Source: Zingiber officinale
Lineage: Eukaryota > Streptophyta > Magnoliopsida > Zingiberales > Zingiberaceae
Assembly: GCF_018446385.1 (NCBI RefSeq)
Contig: NC_056000.1
Location: forward strand, 49,198,722-49,262,721
DNA length: 64,000 nucleotides
Direction of reading: 5' to 3'
This document shows, piece after piece, positions 34,863 to 47,200 of this stretch (its first letter is position 1; each line of letters begins with the position of its first letter). Both the position numbers and the translations under genes were made by a program. Under the pieces are notes generated by a model, which worked only from the letters and a program-made list of their open reading frames with translations, was not told the origin of the DNA and ran no database searches.

Positions 34863-35440
34863 TTAGTTATCGTGCATACGTAATGTGTGATATAATGCAT
34901 GAATACATGTAAATTATATAAAATAAATATTTATTGTCAAGTAATTAAACAATATTATTCAATGCTAATATGATTTATTCTATAAAAAATTTAATCCAAA
35001 AATAAAGTAAAAAATAGATTATTAATCATACCTAAGTTATGTAGTGAAAATGTCTTATATTACCCAAAGAACCGATCTGATAATCAATAAGATACAGAGC
35101 TAGATAGATACGGCTATTATTTTTTTCGAAGAATCAATGAGATAATGTGGCTATATCAATATGCAGAAGAGCTAAAACAGATAGATTGATGCATTGTAAT
35201 ATAAAAAGGATAAGAAGAAAACAGCTATAGTAAAAATTGAAGAGAGCGAGAGAAGGAAAACGATGAAAATTCGATGATGATTGAGGGGTGAGAATAAGCG
35301 ATGCAGATAGTAAAAAATAGGTTATGCATTGTAATTTGAGAAAGATAAAAAGTTAAAATTAATAATAAGCCTTGAAATTATTTTCGATATGAAAAAAGAA
35401 ATTTTGTAGCTCACCAAATCAATTGAGAGTAATTATTAAA
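34863..35440 (-). mobile_element. Helitron-like non-autonomous element, copy B
   Basis: Homologous to copy C (20343-20965) along its length, for example TATTTATTGTCAAGTAATTA and GAGCTAAAACA. The minus-strand 3' end is ...GATAACTAA followed by T. It begins 20 bases after copy A, in the same orientation. The 5' boundary is approximate. Confidence 0.55.
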
Positions 35441-35760
35441 GGGTTAAAAAAATTAATTTGATGTTTGAAAAATTAACATAAAACATAATGAATGAAAATT
35501 TTCTATTTTTTCGAAAAAAATGAGGAAAAAAGAAAAATAATATACTTTGGTTTGGTAGTAGTGTAAAAGGGTTGCTCTACTAAATCAAAATTACCCTATT
35601 TATTTACCTCCCTTTTAATAAGTTTGGGCATAGTTTGTAGAATAACGATTTGGTGTTAAGATTGGATAGTCGAGATTGTAAAATCGCATGATCCTATCAA
35701 AAACCCTTAAACTTTTATAATACATATTAATTATTAGAAAAAAAATATCTAAAAAAACTC

Positions 35761-35813
<53 letters not shown>

Positions 35814-35966
35814 GCAATCGTTTATACTCAACAACTCGGATTATATTACTACATATACAAATTTAAATTAACTAGTAATTTAACTACTATTCTCGCACTC
35901 AATAATATTTATATTTTCATATCATAGAATGAACTAATATAAAATTTCTATTAACACAACAACAAC

Positions 35967-36021
<55 letters not shown>

Positions 36022-36519
36022 TTCCACCTCAAAAATATTTTCTTGGTGTATGATCCAATTTAAAGGTCAACAAATCACCTAATGTACATAGCAGAAACTA
36101 TTAAATCTTTCGATTCGAATATGAATGCCGGAAATAATCTTCTAAAGACTTTTTGATTCCACATAATACTAGATAATAGGGGTACAAAAACTTGTTATTT
36201 TAGGGAAAAGAAATGACATAATAATATTGATCAAAAATTAACTCAAAAAAATTAAACATGTGTTTAAATAATCTCAAAACCCTAACTCCGCAAAAAAACA
36301 AAAAAAATATATAATAAAAAGATAAAATATTTCGGGTCTCCGAAAAAGCTTTAAATGATATTTTTTAAACTGGATGGTTAAGGGTAAACTTTGAAATTAA
36401 TTATAGATCTTTGAACAAGCTTCGATTTGTTATATTATAGATCCTGTAATTCAATTCGAGTTAAAAGTTATGACCTCTCAAAACTTCTACTGATCCTGCT
36501 CTGATTCTACTCTAATCTT
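35441..36519. other. AT-rich intergenic DNA with two microsatellites
   Basis: (TA)n at about 35764-35808 and (AAC)n/(AAT)n at about 35955-36019. No gene seen. Confidence 0.75.
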
Positions 36520-36680
36520 GCTACGATCCTACCAATCATGTTTCGATCCTACCGATCTCGTTGCAATCCTACTACAAAAATTGATTCTACACAATCCATG
36601 ATCAATTTGTGCTTTCGTATCGTAGAATCATACAATCCTACGATCTAGGATCGTACGATCCTACGATCCAGGATCACAAT
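36520..36680. repeat. cluster of GATCCTACGATC-type palindromic motifs
   Basis: CGATCCTAC/GATCGTAG motifs recur and pair with each other (for example CCTACGATCTAGGATCGTAC near 36632-36655), forming a small inverted-repeat cluster. Confidence 0.6.
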
Positions 36681-36740
36681 TTTATAAACACTGTGTGTGG
36701 GGTAGTCTTGGAGGGGTTCTCGGAGTGAGAGTTATCACTT

Positions 36741-37347
36741 TTTTGCCGCCGACTAATAAGAGAAGAGAAGGGCACAAAATCAATTAACAAAAGAGAAAAA
36801 AAGAAAAATAATACACAAACATCAACTAGAGAGGAAAATGATATAAAATAACTATGAGAGCATAAATTTTTGAGAAATTAATCGAAAAAGTAGACTAGAT
36901 TTTTAAAAAATGATATACATTAAAAAAAATCAACAAATAAGATTGAAGTAATTAAAATTAAAAATATTTTTTTAAAAAAAAATCTAAAATTAAAGTGAAT
37001 ATTTTTTTAAAATAAATATAAATAATATAAGAATATTTTAAACTTTTTTGCCGCCGACTAATAAGAGAAGAGAAGGGCACAAAATCAATTAACAAAAGAG
37101 AAAAAGAGAAAAATAATACAGAAACATCAACTAGAGAGGAAAATGATATAAAATAACCATGAGAGCATAAATTTTTGAGAAATTAATCGAAAAAGTAGAC
37201 TAGATTTTAAAAAAATGATATACATTAAAAAAATCAACAAATAAGATTGAAGTATTTAAAATTAAAAATATTTTTAAAAAAAGAATCTAAAATTAAAGTG
37301 AATATTTTTTAAAAATAAATATAAATAATATAAGAATATTTTAAAAA
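36741..37347 (+). repeat. 305-bp direct tandem duplication
   Basis: TTTTGCCGCCGACTAATAAG begins both copies (36741 and 37046). They remain near-identical to their ends apart from A-run length changes and a few substitutions. No coding seen; a recent duplication. Confidence 0.93.
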
Positions 37348-39079
37348 AATATGGCCCCACTCAATTTTAGAGCTGGCAATGCTCTAGTTTTTTTTATTCC
37401 TAAGTGACATTATTGCACATTAGAATTTTGTTTAGAAAGTTGGTAAAATTCATTCGGCAACAATAGTGATCTATATGTAGTGTTGAGAAATTAATTTAAA
37501 ATCAAACCGATCGAACTGATTTCATTGAAACTGAACTTTTTTTTTAACTAACCAAATAGATCAAATTTTTCAACAAAAATTGAACAAATCAATCGAATTA
37601 ACTTATCTTTTCAACAATTATATATTTCTATCTGACTTTAACTTTCTATTCAGTTAATTCAGAATTAAGAACTTAGGGTTTCTCGATTTAGAGATTTAAA
37701 GTTCAACTTATTAAGTTTAATTGAATTAGAAGTTTTAAAATCAAAATCAAATTGAAGTAACTAATATTTTTATAAAAAATCTAAATTTCTAAAACAACTA
37801 AACTGAAAGTTCAACGAGTTTAAACTTTAATCGAACTTTTACTCACCCTATTTATATGTCATAATTAAGAGCATCCTTTTAAATAATGATTAATTTTGGG
37901 GGAAAAAAACTACATTAATTATAATTGAGACAAGTACTAACAGTGCATGTATCTGCAAAACATCAATTAAGTTTCATTCCTAATTGCAAAACATCTCATT
38001 CTCAAATCCTCTCTATTTCCATGCCTTATAACTAGGTCATATATTTTTATCTTAGACATCAAATGAGATAATTATATAGAACTGAGTCCTACTTATTCTA
38101 CCTTAGACAACTCGAAAGCTAGAGTTTGTTTGAGTTAAAATTAAATACAATTCCTGGCAATGAAAACAAAAATTAAAGAAGAGACAGAAAAGGAGGGAGG
38201 TTAGAAAATGTGCAATACTTTCACAACTATGTACTACTTATCACTAGTTTCTTTTAAGGCCAAATGATATTATCCATACTGTAATCAAATGCATTATGTA
38301 CACATGTCATATATGTGTGTCTTTTCTTCAGTAGCCACCCAAGTATGAAAACCAAGTGGTACGCTTGAGTTCATGTTGTGTTTGCGACACTTCCAATCAT
38401 ATTAAAACCTTACTTTTAAAACATTTCAGAAATTTATACTGAGAGTTAGATTCTAAATTGTGATAGAAGTTGCACTCTTATTGAAAAGAAAAATTACACC
38501 AGTTATATGATATGCGTAACAATTATCACCTAGTCTGTAATTAGAATAATTGGAACTTTAAACGGTAATGACATAGAATGATGTTGCACAAAAACAATTA
38601 TACATGTTTGGCCAAAAACATAAACTTCTAATGAAATTCAATTTATCAATAGAAAAAACTTTGTTCACAATAAAACAATAGTGGATAATATGAAATGGCT
38701 AGACGAGAAGTAAATCAATAAAGAACAACTTTGGATCTTATAGCTGGCTCAATGAAATCTCATTTCTTTTAACGTTGGTATAATGTACAGTAGACAGTAC
38801 ACTTTTCCCCTTTCTAATCAAGGAACACAAGTGAGTAAGAAATTATTACAACAGTAAAAGCAGACACTTACAAACTAATTATACTACATTTATGTAAGGG
38901 TGGTTGTTCATATAAGATATAAGATAGAATTTACAGAAATTCTAGCATGTATAGACAATTCAAATAAAGAACCGAGATATTGAACTCAAGGTTTTGCACC
39001 ATCCAAGAAGCTACAATTTTCATTTGGTCCAGGAATTGAAATTTCCAAAGGGCTAAATTACACATATCAGGAATCACCG

Positions 39080-39082
<3 letters not shown>
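37348..39082. other. AT-rich intergenic DNA
   Basis: No gene, RNA gene or element recognised on either strand. Confidence 0.6.
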
Positions 39083-39114
<32 letters not shown>

Positions 39115-39590
39115 TAATTGTCCTATATATACCAATTATATATTATAATTTCATAGAAATATGGGTGATGATTTAACATAAATTTATATAAAAAAAAAGT
39201 ATATGAAATTATAATGCATAATTTGTGTTTGAGTATAATTTGTGTTTGATATATATAATTGTCGCCGATAGTATTTAATAAATTATATCAGCAATGAATT
39301 ATATATTATAATTTCATATAATTATAAATTTAATATATCGGCAACAATTAAATATAAATTTATCAAAAAAAATATGAAATTATAATATATAATTTGTTAT
39401 TAGCTTGATATATAATTATCGCCAATAGTATTTGATAAATTATATTGACAACAAATATATTGGCGACAAATTATATATTATAACTTCATATAATTATATA
39501 TTTTATATATGGACAATGATTTAATATAAATTTATCAAAAAAATATATGTAAAATTATAATATATAATTTGTGGCTGATATAAATACACA
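39083..39590. repeat. microsatellite followed by three ~170-bp copies of a hairpin repeat
   Basis: (TA)n(GA)n at 39083-39115. Then AATTATATATTATAATTTCA starts near 39134, 39297 and 39469. In each copy a complementary TGAAATTATAATATATAATT follows about 60-80 bases later, so every copy can fold. GTCGCCGATAG/TATCGGCAAC motifs lie between copies. Confidence 0.75.
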
Positions 39591-42500
39591 ATAGAGATGC
39601 CTACAGCTAGATGAGTTAATCAAATATCAATCTTCAACTTATGAAAGTGAGGTAGTTGAAGTTCTAACAAAGAATTCAATCAATAAGGTCAAGTATTTGT
39701 AAAGATTAGGTCCTCTAAGTCTTTCTCTAAATGTTCTCTTTTAATCAAATCTTCTATTCGCTAGTTTATTAGTTTGAAGTCGGGTTGGAGAAGTACATAA
39801 GCGTTTATATGTGTTCTTCCCCTATCGTTTAACAAAAAAAAATTGAGTACCTTGAACATTCGACTAACCTATTTGATATATCCAGTAATAAACTGTTGAT
39901 TATTCAACACTTTATGACTTTTCATAATGCGATCTAAGCATCAATAGCAAATATTCTCTCCTTATCCACGTCTTCAAATATTTTCTATTTTTCATCCATT
40001 AGCAGTGGAAGAAGGATCTGCTGTCAAGTTATTAGACAAATATAAAAACAGAACAAAAAGAAAATCAACAGCTTAACTTCCTTGCTTTAAAACATACTTT
40101 GATCTTTCTTAGTTTAACAGTGAATTTGAATTGACCTCGAAGACATCATTTGAGGAAATAGAATTCATGTTGAGCTCTTTATTCAAAATTTTATACTTCG
40201 AGCAAAAAAGAGAGTGAAGCAATTTGACTACATCATCATTAGTTAACTTGAGCTAGGACATCATGTTTGAGTAGTTTAATCTCTCTGAGTCATTAAAGAA
40301 CAATAGAAACTCATAAAAATTTTATCAACTGTTTACAAAAAAAGGGAGAAAGAGTTGAATGGATAGTTGATATGTTGCCACAACAAACTCCATGTTGTAG
40401 GCTTCAAGTTGACAGTCATGTTGTAGGTCCCCAAAGAATATATCCATGAGAGCTTCCTACAATGTGTTTGCATCTTATAGAACTATTTGAAAACTTGTGA
40501 CCGATATTCACCCATCCCCCTCTCTCTATTGCTGCTCATCGATCTTACAACTTATACACATCTAACTTGAAAACAACATTCCAAATAAGTTCCTAATGTT
40601 TTTAGTAAATACACCGTCCTTAATTCAATATCATACTAATCATTTTGTCTAAATTTGGTATAGAACTCTCATACAATTTCATTATTTGAAATAGGAGGAT
40701 GATTAGATCAATCTAAAAGGTTTAGCTCTATTTATTAGAGAAAATTTCAATTCCTTTTTATGTATGTGACATAGTTAAATAGTATTAAAAAAAAGGAAGT
40801 GATATGAAATTTTATCACATAGGAGTGTGTAGGGCCATCATTTCTAATAAAATTTAATTTATTCATATTAGAAGAAAATTAATTTTATAACCACTAACAA
40901 TCTTAGAAGAAATCTCAATTTCAGAATGAATTTTGAGATTAGATGATCTATAATTTAACCAGAATATACTTGTCAAAATAGTAACTGTGGATTAGTTTGA
41001 AGATATTTCTTAAAATTAGCTTGATTTTGTTTAGCGAGTATTTGGTTAGTTACCTGAAACCAAAGATATTAACCCATTATTTAAATGCAAAAAAAAACAT
41101 TTGAAATAAAAGTATACAGGTCATAGGTCAACAAACAAATGAAGTTGATTTTCACCTAAAGAATTTGAAAAATAGATCTTTGTCACAATCTGAAAATATA
41201 GAAGATTAGTTCGGATCAAGGCCAAAATATAAAGGTTGTCAACAAAAAATGTAAAAATACATTAATAAGCCAGCATAGAGTTTATTTTTTCAAATATCTT
41301 CTCAATTGCTTCATTGTTTAGTGTCTCACTTCCACTCTTCTTAAAAATATTATTACAAAAATTTAGTTAAATCAAATAAACCAATCGAACGGATCGAATT
41401 TAAAATTTTAATTTGATTATTTTAGAATTTCATTAAAAAAATTGATTATATCAATTAATTCAATTTGAATTTAATTGAAGTCTTCCTCAACACTAAAGCT
41501 ACTTGCAACACTCAAAAATCTCCTTGAGTGCCTAAAGGACAGGTAAAGCTTTAAGAGGGATAATCATTCACAGAAATACCATATACTTGTCATACAGTTT
41601 AATAATTTTCTTAACACAAAATCTAAAAACATAAGATTAATTTGATTAAGTTTAAGTTTTTAAAATCATTATTCAGTTAAACCAAATAAAAAAATGAACT
41701 AGTAAATCTCTTATGTTAAAAAAAAATCGATTTCGATTTCACTTAAACCTCCTATTATTCCACCATTGTTAAAAAAAAATAGTTAATTCGGTTAATTTAG
41801 TTTTTAACTAAATTAATCGATATTTTATCCGTTTGATTTGTTCCATTTTTATTAAAATAATTCGATCGGTTTAGTTAATTCAACATAATTTAGTTTATTT
41901 GATTTCAATTTATTATATTCAGTTTAATTCAGTTTTAGCTAAATATTCAACGCTACACAATCAAGTTTTAATTGTCATACACACAATCAAATATAAGTTG
42001 TACTCTTTTTTTTTTCTAATTGGTAGAAAACTAATAATTATATAGGTCTTCATGGATAAATTTTTCTATCGTGTACAAAGAAATTTTACATTCTATCATT
42101 TTTTAAAAAAATCAATAAACTAGGTAGGTGAATATGTAAAAGATATTATTTGTTTTGCATCACTTAAATATGTATAAAAAAAATATTATGATATTTCATT
42201 TCATATGTGAAGTCGATTACTTGTATATACCGTGATGAATGATTTCACCGATTATAATTTAAAAGAAAAGTTACAAGAAAATTTTCAAAAAGATGTATTT
42301 TGTCCACTCAGATTTTTTTAGTTTGATCTGTTTTGAATGTCATACTAAGATAAGCACAAACACTAAGTTCTTGCAAGCCAATGACATTATCTTTGTGAAA
42401 AAATTCTAATTTATAACAATATAATAAAAATATTCATCCCCTAAATAAACAATTAAAATAAAGAGAGATCGGGACATATAGGCATGAAAACCAAAAGAGA

Positions 42501-43160
42501 TTCTAGATCAGTTGACAATTGAATTGAAGAATCAAAAATATTATAAAAGGAAAATTAATTAACCTAACATTTGGAGTGATCCGAGAGTCATAACAAGTGA
42601 ATAAGGATATTATCTAAGAAGATAATAAATACTTATCTTCTAGTTGCTTGCAACAACATAGAACTAATTACGTACCCAGCAATCACATGCTGTTCAAAAA
42701 TGATAATTAAAAAAAATATTGATAAATAAATATTAAATTATTCAAACTAATTCTGTGGTAGAAAGTTAATGATATTGTAACTATTAATTTCATGACCTTA
42801 TATAATTGAGAAATATATCATCCACCTCAGTGATAATTAGACATAAGGATGTTATAAATGTCAAAAAAAAAAAAACTAATTGATAACATCAACTAAGAAA
42901 AAGTATCTTGTTATCTCGAAGTAAGACACAATCATCAGAATTTTCTTTTTTCAAAGTGGCACAACTAGTACCTCATCTTACACTTTCTACAAGTATTGAA
43001 AAATTAACAAATCTTAAAAACATATGAACTAAAAGAAATAGAGATTTGTATCATTTTCTATCTCATTTAGAACCATCTATCTCTAACCGTCTAAGTTCAC
43101 TAGAAGAGTGCAATTAATGAGTTCTCCCAAAGCATCCGCCTAGTAAAAAAACAAGGATCA
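39591..43160. other. AT-rich intergenic DNA
   Basis: No gene or element recognised in 3.5 kb. No open frame of note on either strand. Confidence 0.6.
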
Positions 43161-43345
43161 GTACTACAAGAAAACCCTCAAGCAATGACAAAAATAGTGA
43201 CCGAATTAATTTTAGTCCCTAAATTAACGATCGAATTAAATTCGGTCCTTATATTAATAATCAAATTAAAATCAGTCACTAAATTAAGGACCGAAGTTGA
43301 TTTTAGTCCCTAAATTAGAGACCGAATTTCGATCCCTAATTTAAT
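43161..43345 (+). mobile_element. CACTA-like transposon terminus (relic)
   Basis: TACTACAAGAAAACC differs by one base from the CACTACAAGAAAA terminus of plant CACTA elements. It is followed by several direct and inverted copies of GACCGAATTAATTTTAGTCC-like subterminal repeats. No opposite terminus was found in the window. Confidence 0.5.
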
Positions 43346-44241
43346 ATGAGAAATGAATGTTCATGAAGATATGTATTAGGGAGCCCCTTCTACATGTAAT
43401 TTGATCATGATTCAACCAAATCAAATTTGAAGCATTCATAGAGTAATAGCCTTTTGTATCTTTAAGTATTTCCACTTAGAAGTCATTTTTCATAATAATT
43501 CATCTTATCTTAGCCAATTTCAACAAAAATATTAATAGTATTATTTCAGTAAAGTCAATTTATTCATCAATTTATTTAAAAGAACTGGAATAATAAAAAT
43601 TAACTAATAGATGTTAAATATAATTAAAATAAGTAAAATAAACTTAAAAGTATACTAAATTAATCAATTAATTAATAAATCAGTGAATTAGTGTTCTGTG
43701 AATAAAGTAATATATTATCAGTTAATCAGTGAATTAAGGATAGTTGTTAGTAAAAAAAAATTAATATTTCTATTGCTATGGAAATAAAAAAGAAAAAATA
43801 TTAAAATATTTTTTAAAGTTTATTTATTTTTCAAGTGCCTTTAAAAATTATGAATGTCAAAAAACCCCTTAATATCTTTAAAATTAAATATCTATTATAC
43901 TTTTTAAGATTATTGTCAAATTATTCACTTATTGTCATTTAAATTACTCATTTATTAATAAAAAGAGCGCATATTTACATTAAAATAAAAATATTAGAAG
44001 CATTTTAAAAATTAAATTAGAAAATACTTTCTTTTTTTTAATTTCAAACAGGCTTTCACCACACGATCGGCCCGGCCGAGTATTCGGCCTAAGATTATTC
44101 GATCTTTCGATCGCTCTAGAACGGCGGCTTCTTCTTCCCCTCAACTCGGCTCTCACTCTCTTCCGACTCATTCATAACTCGATTCCGCCTCGTCGCCTCC
44201 TCATTGATCTGCTTCGTCGTCCTCATTGAAAGCGTGGGAAG
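43346..44241. other. intergenic DNA and promoter region of CCT6
   Basis: AT-rich to about 44035, then an abrupt GC-rich stretch (44050-44241) that is probably promoter and 5' UTR of the CCT6 gene. No clear TATA box was found in it. Confidence 0.6.
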
Positions 44242-47200
44242 ATGTCGATCCGGGCGTTGAATCCGCAAGCTGAGGTGCTGAACAAGTCGGCCGCGCTTCA
44301 CATGAACATTAACGCCGCCAAGGGTCTCCAGGATGTCCTGAAGACCAACCTTGGACCCAAGGGCACCATCAAAATGTTATTTTTTTTCTCTCTCTCTTTT
44401 CTTCTTTACGTTCCTTTCCTTCGCCAAGTATTGATTTTCGCGTGCAGGCTTGTCGGAGGGGCTGGGGATATCAAGCTGACTAAAGACGGGAACACTCTCC
44501 TGAAAGAGATGGTAATGGGACTGAAATTTTTGCATTGAAGTTCGGATTTTTAACCTTTTTTCTAGGAAATGGTTCGTCATGCTCAGCATTCTGTTGGATT
44601 TGTAGCAAATCCAAAACCCTACGGCGATCATGATTGCGAGGACAGCAGTAGCACAGGATGATGCTAGCGGTGATGGAACAACCTCCACTGTTCTCTTCAT
44701 TGGGGAACTCATGAAGCAATCAGAACAGAAAATCAGTGAAGGTATTTGCTGTTTGATTTTGTTTGAAATTCATGAATCTCAGCAAAAAAAAAAAAAAAAA
44801 TTGTTTGTCCTTACTGAGATTATTAGCCTGGACAATGCAAACAATCCATTATTGTTAGTTCGAGGCATATTGCATGCTTGATATGCTTTTCTACTGACTT
44901 TTAGCACATTAGAATATAGATTCTCATTCTGCGACTCCATCCTCCAAGATTGTCAGCAGAAGCATTGATTCTTTAACTTGAAGATGATACTTCCTAATCA
45001 TAACTCTTAACAAGAACTTTTCCTTATAGAAAAATAATGAAGGCTTATTCTTTGTCATTCAAGAGTTGCAATTATGACACCCTTCTTTACTTGCGTAGTT
45101 GTCCATTTACTTTATTTAAGGGATACTGGATAGAACTTAGCACTATCTGCATTATCATGGTGGAGTATCTGTAACTTGAGCACAAGAGTTTGATGATTTG
45201 ATATATCCTTCACTCCAAGGCTCATGGTTTTTGGGTTTTTAAAAGAGTGAGTTTGAACTTGAAAGAATTAGATGATTATGGATTTATGATTATAATCAGA
45301 TGGGATTCAACAGAGGATTGGCAGGAGCTAACATTCTTAAACTAACTAATTTCTTTTGGTTTTGCATGACTAGAGATAAGTAAGAAAGTTGTCTTTTTAC
45401 TCTTTTGCTTACCATTTTTATATCATTAACTTTTGGAAATTCAAGGCATGTGGAAATTAGAATAATTATTTGTTCTTATTTTTGTTATAATAGTTGTCTC
45501 TATAGCCATTGTGTGTTCAGTTTAGTGACTATCAATGGGTAAGATAATATATTATTATATAAATTCTCTTAGTTCAAGCTTCAAATGCTGAATACCATAA
45601 AAGAACATTTCGTATCTTTAGGAATGCATCCGCGAGTATTGGTAGATGGATTTGAAATTGCCAAGCGGGCTACTCTAGAGTTTCTAGAGAAGTTTAAGAC
45701 ACCTGTCGTGATGGGTGATGCACCTGACAAGGAGATATTGAAAATGGTAGCAAGGACAACTCTTAGGACAAAGGTAAACCATATTTCTTAATATAAAAAT
45801 TTATTAGGTCATTGATATGAGTTTCTCTTAACTTTGTTTGAATTTTCTTTTTCTGTAGTTATATGAATCGCTAGCTGATCAACTGACCAACGCTGTTGTT
45901 GATGCAGTAAGTTTATATTTACTTGCACACGTTTTCTTGTAGATCTTGTTTAATGCTTTTGGATTGAGTCTGGTTAAAGCACATTAGTAGTAATAAAGCT
46001 CTGAACTGACTGCATATCACAATTGAATTTTCTTGATAGGTTGAGGAAAATTATCATCTCTATTTTGTTGAAATATATCAGTATCACCTGAAAGAAATTC
46101 TGTTTGATGCATGTCTTTATTTATAGAATGTGTTTATCAAGTTTGTTCTTGGCTCTTAAGCTGCAAAACTCTCTCTCTCTCTCTCTCATTCATTATATTT
46201 ATTCTGTCATGTATTTATTATTTTTTTATCATTCTACCATTTCTTCCCTATGAAGATCCTATTTGTTAATACTTTATGATTTATACATGATGTTTGTAAT
46301 CTCAATCTTAGTTTCTAACTATATTTACTAACTTTTAAAATTTTCATTAACAGGTACTCTGTATAAGAAAACAGGATGAGCCAATTGATCTCTTCATGGT
46401 TGAGATAATGCACATGCGACATAAATTTGATGTTGACACACGCTTGGTATGTTTTTCTTGCGATTGTTCTTTAGTGTTGTTAAAAGTCTCTAGGTTGCTT
46501 GCCTAGGCACCCAAGTGAGGTGAGGTTTGAATGCCTTGACACCTTAACCAGATAGGCATTGCCTAGCCATGTGCTTGCTTCTAGGAGATAGGGTAGTTGG
46601 TTAAGAAAAAGGCCAAAAAAGCTTGTGGAATGTCAAAAACAAAAAAAAAACAACTCCTACACAAAGCCTCGGCACCTCATCCTCGCAATAAACTCTAGAG
46701 AAGTGTACTCCTTTGCCACACAATTTTGGTGGACAAACTATCCTACAAACTTCTCTAGTGAATTTCTGGTGGTGATCTTTGTAGGTGGCTATCTCTTTAG
46801 GAAAAGTTTTGTTAACCAAAAATTGTTGTGTGGCTCAGTCAACAATAAAGATTAGTCACACGATCAAATATAATGAGGCTTCATTGAGAGGCAAGTGGCC
46901 ATTGTTTTAGAAAGAAATTGCATTTTAGACAAGAGACTTAATCTCATATTTGATATAGCAGTTTATCTGCCTAGGAGACCTAGGGCGATGCTTTTGCAGG
47001 CCAAGACTGCATATATCTGGTGAAAAGGAACAATGGCGAACATATGTGCAATAAAAGGGAACAAATGGTTCCGTTCATTTGATGATTAAGAACTTATCTT
47101 GATGATATTTGTCTACTAAAGATGACTAATTATTGTGGTTTGAAACACTGAACTAAACTTTTGATATCTTAATCCGTAACTTTATATTTTATTTTATAAG

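Noticed and set aside
43980-44301. Minus-strand frames over the CCT6 5' UTR
   Set aside because: Antisense shadows of the GC-rich 5' UTR and first exon.
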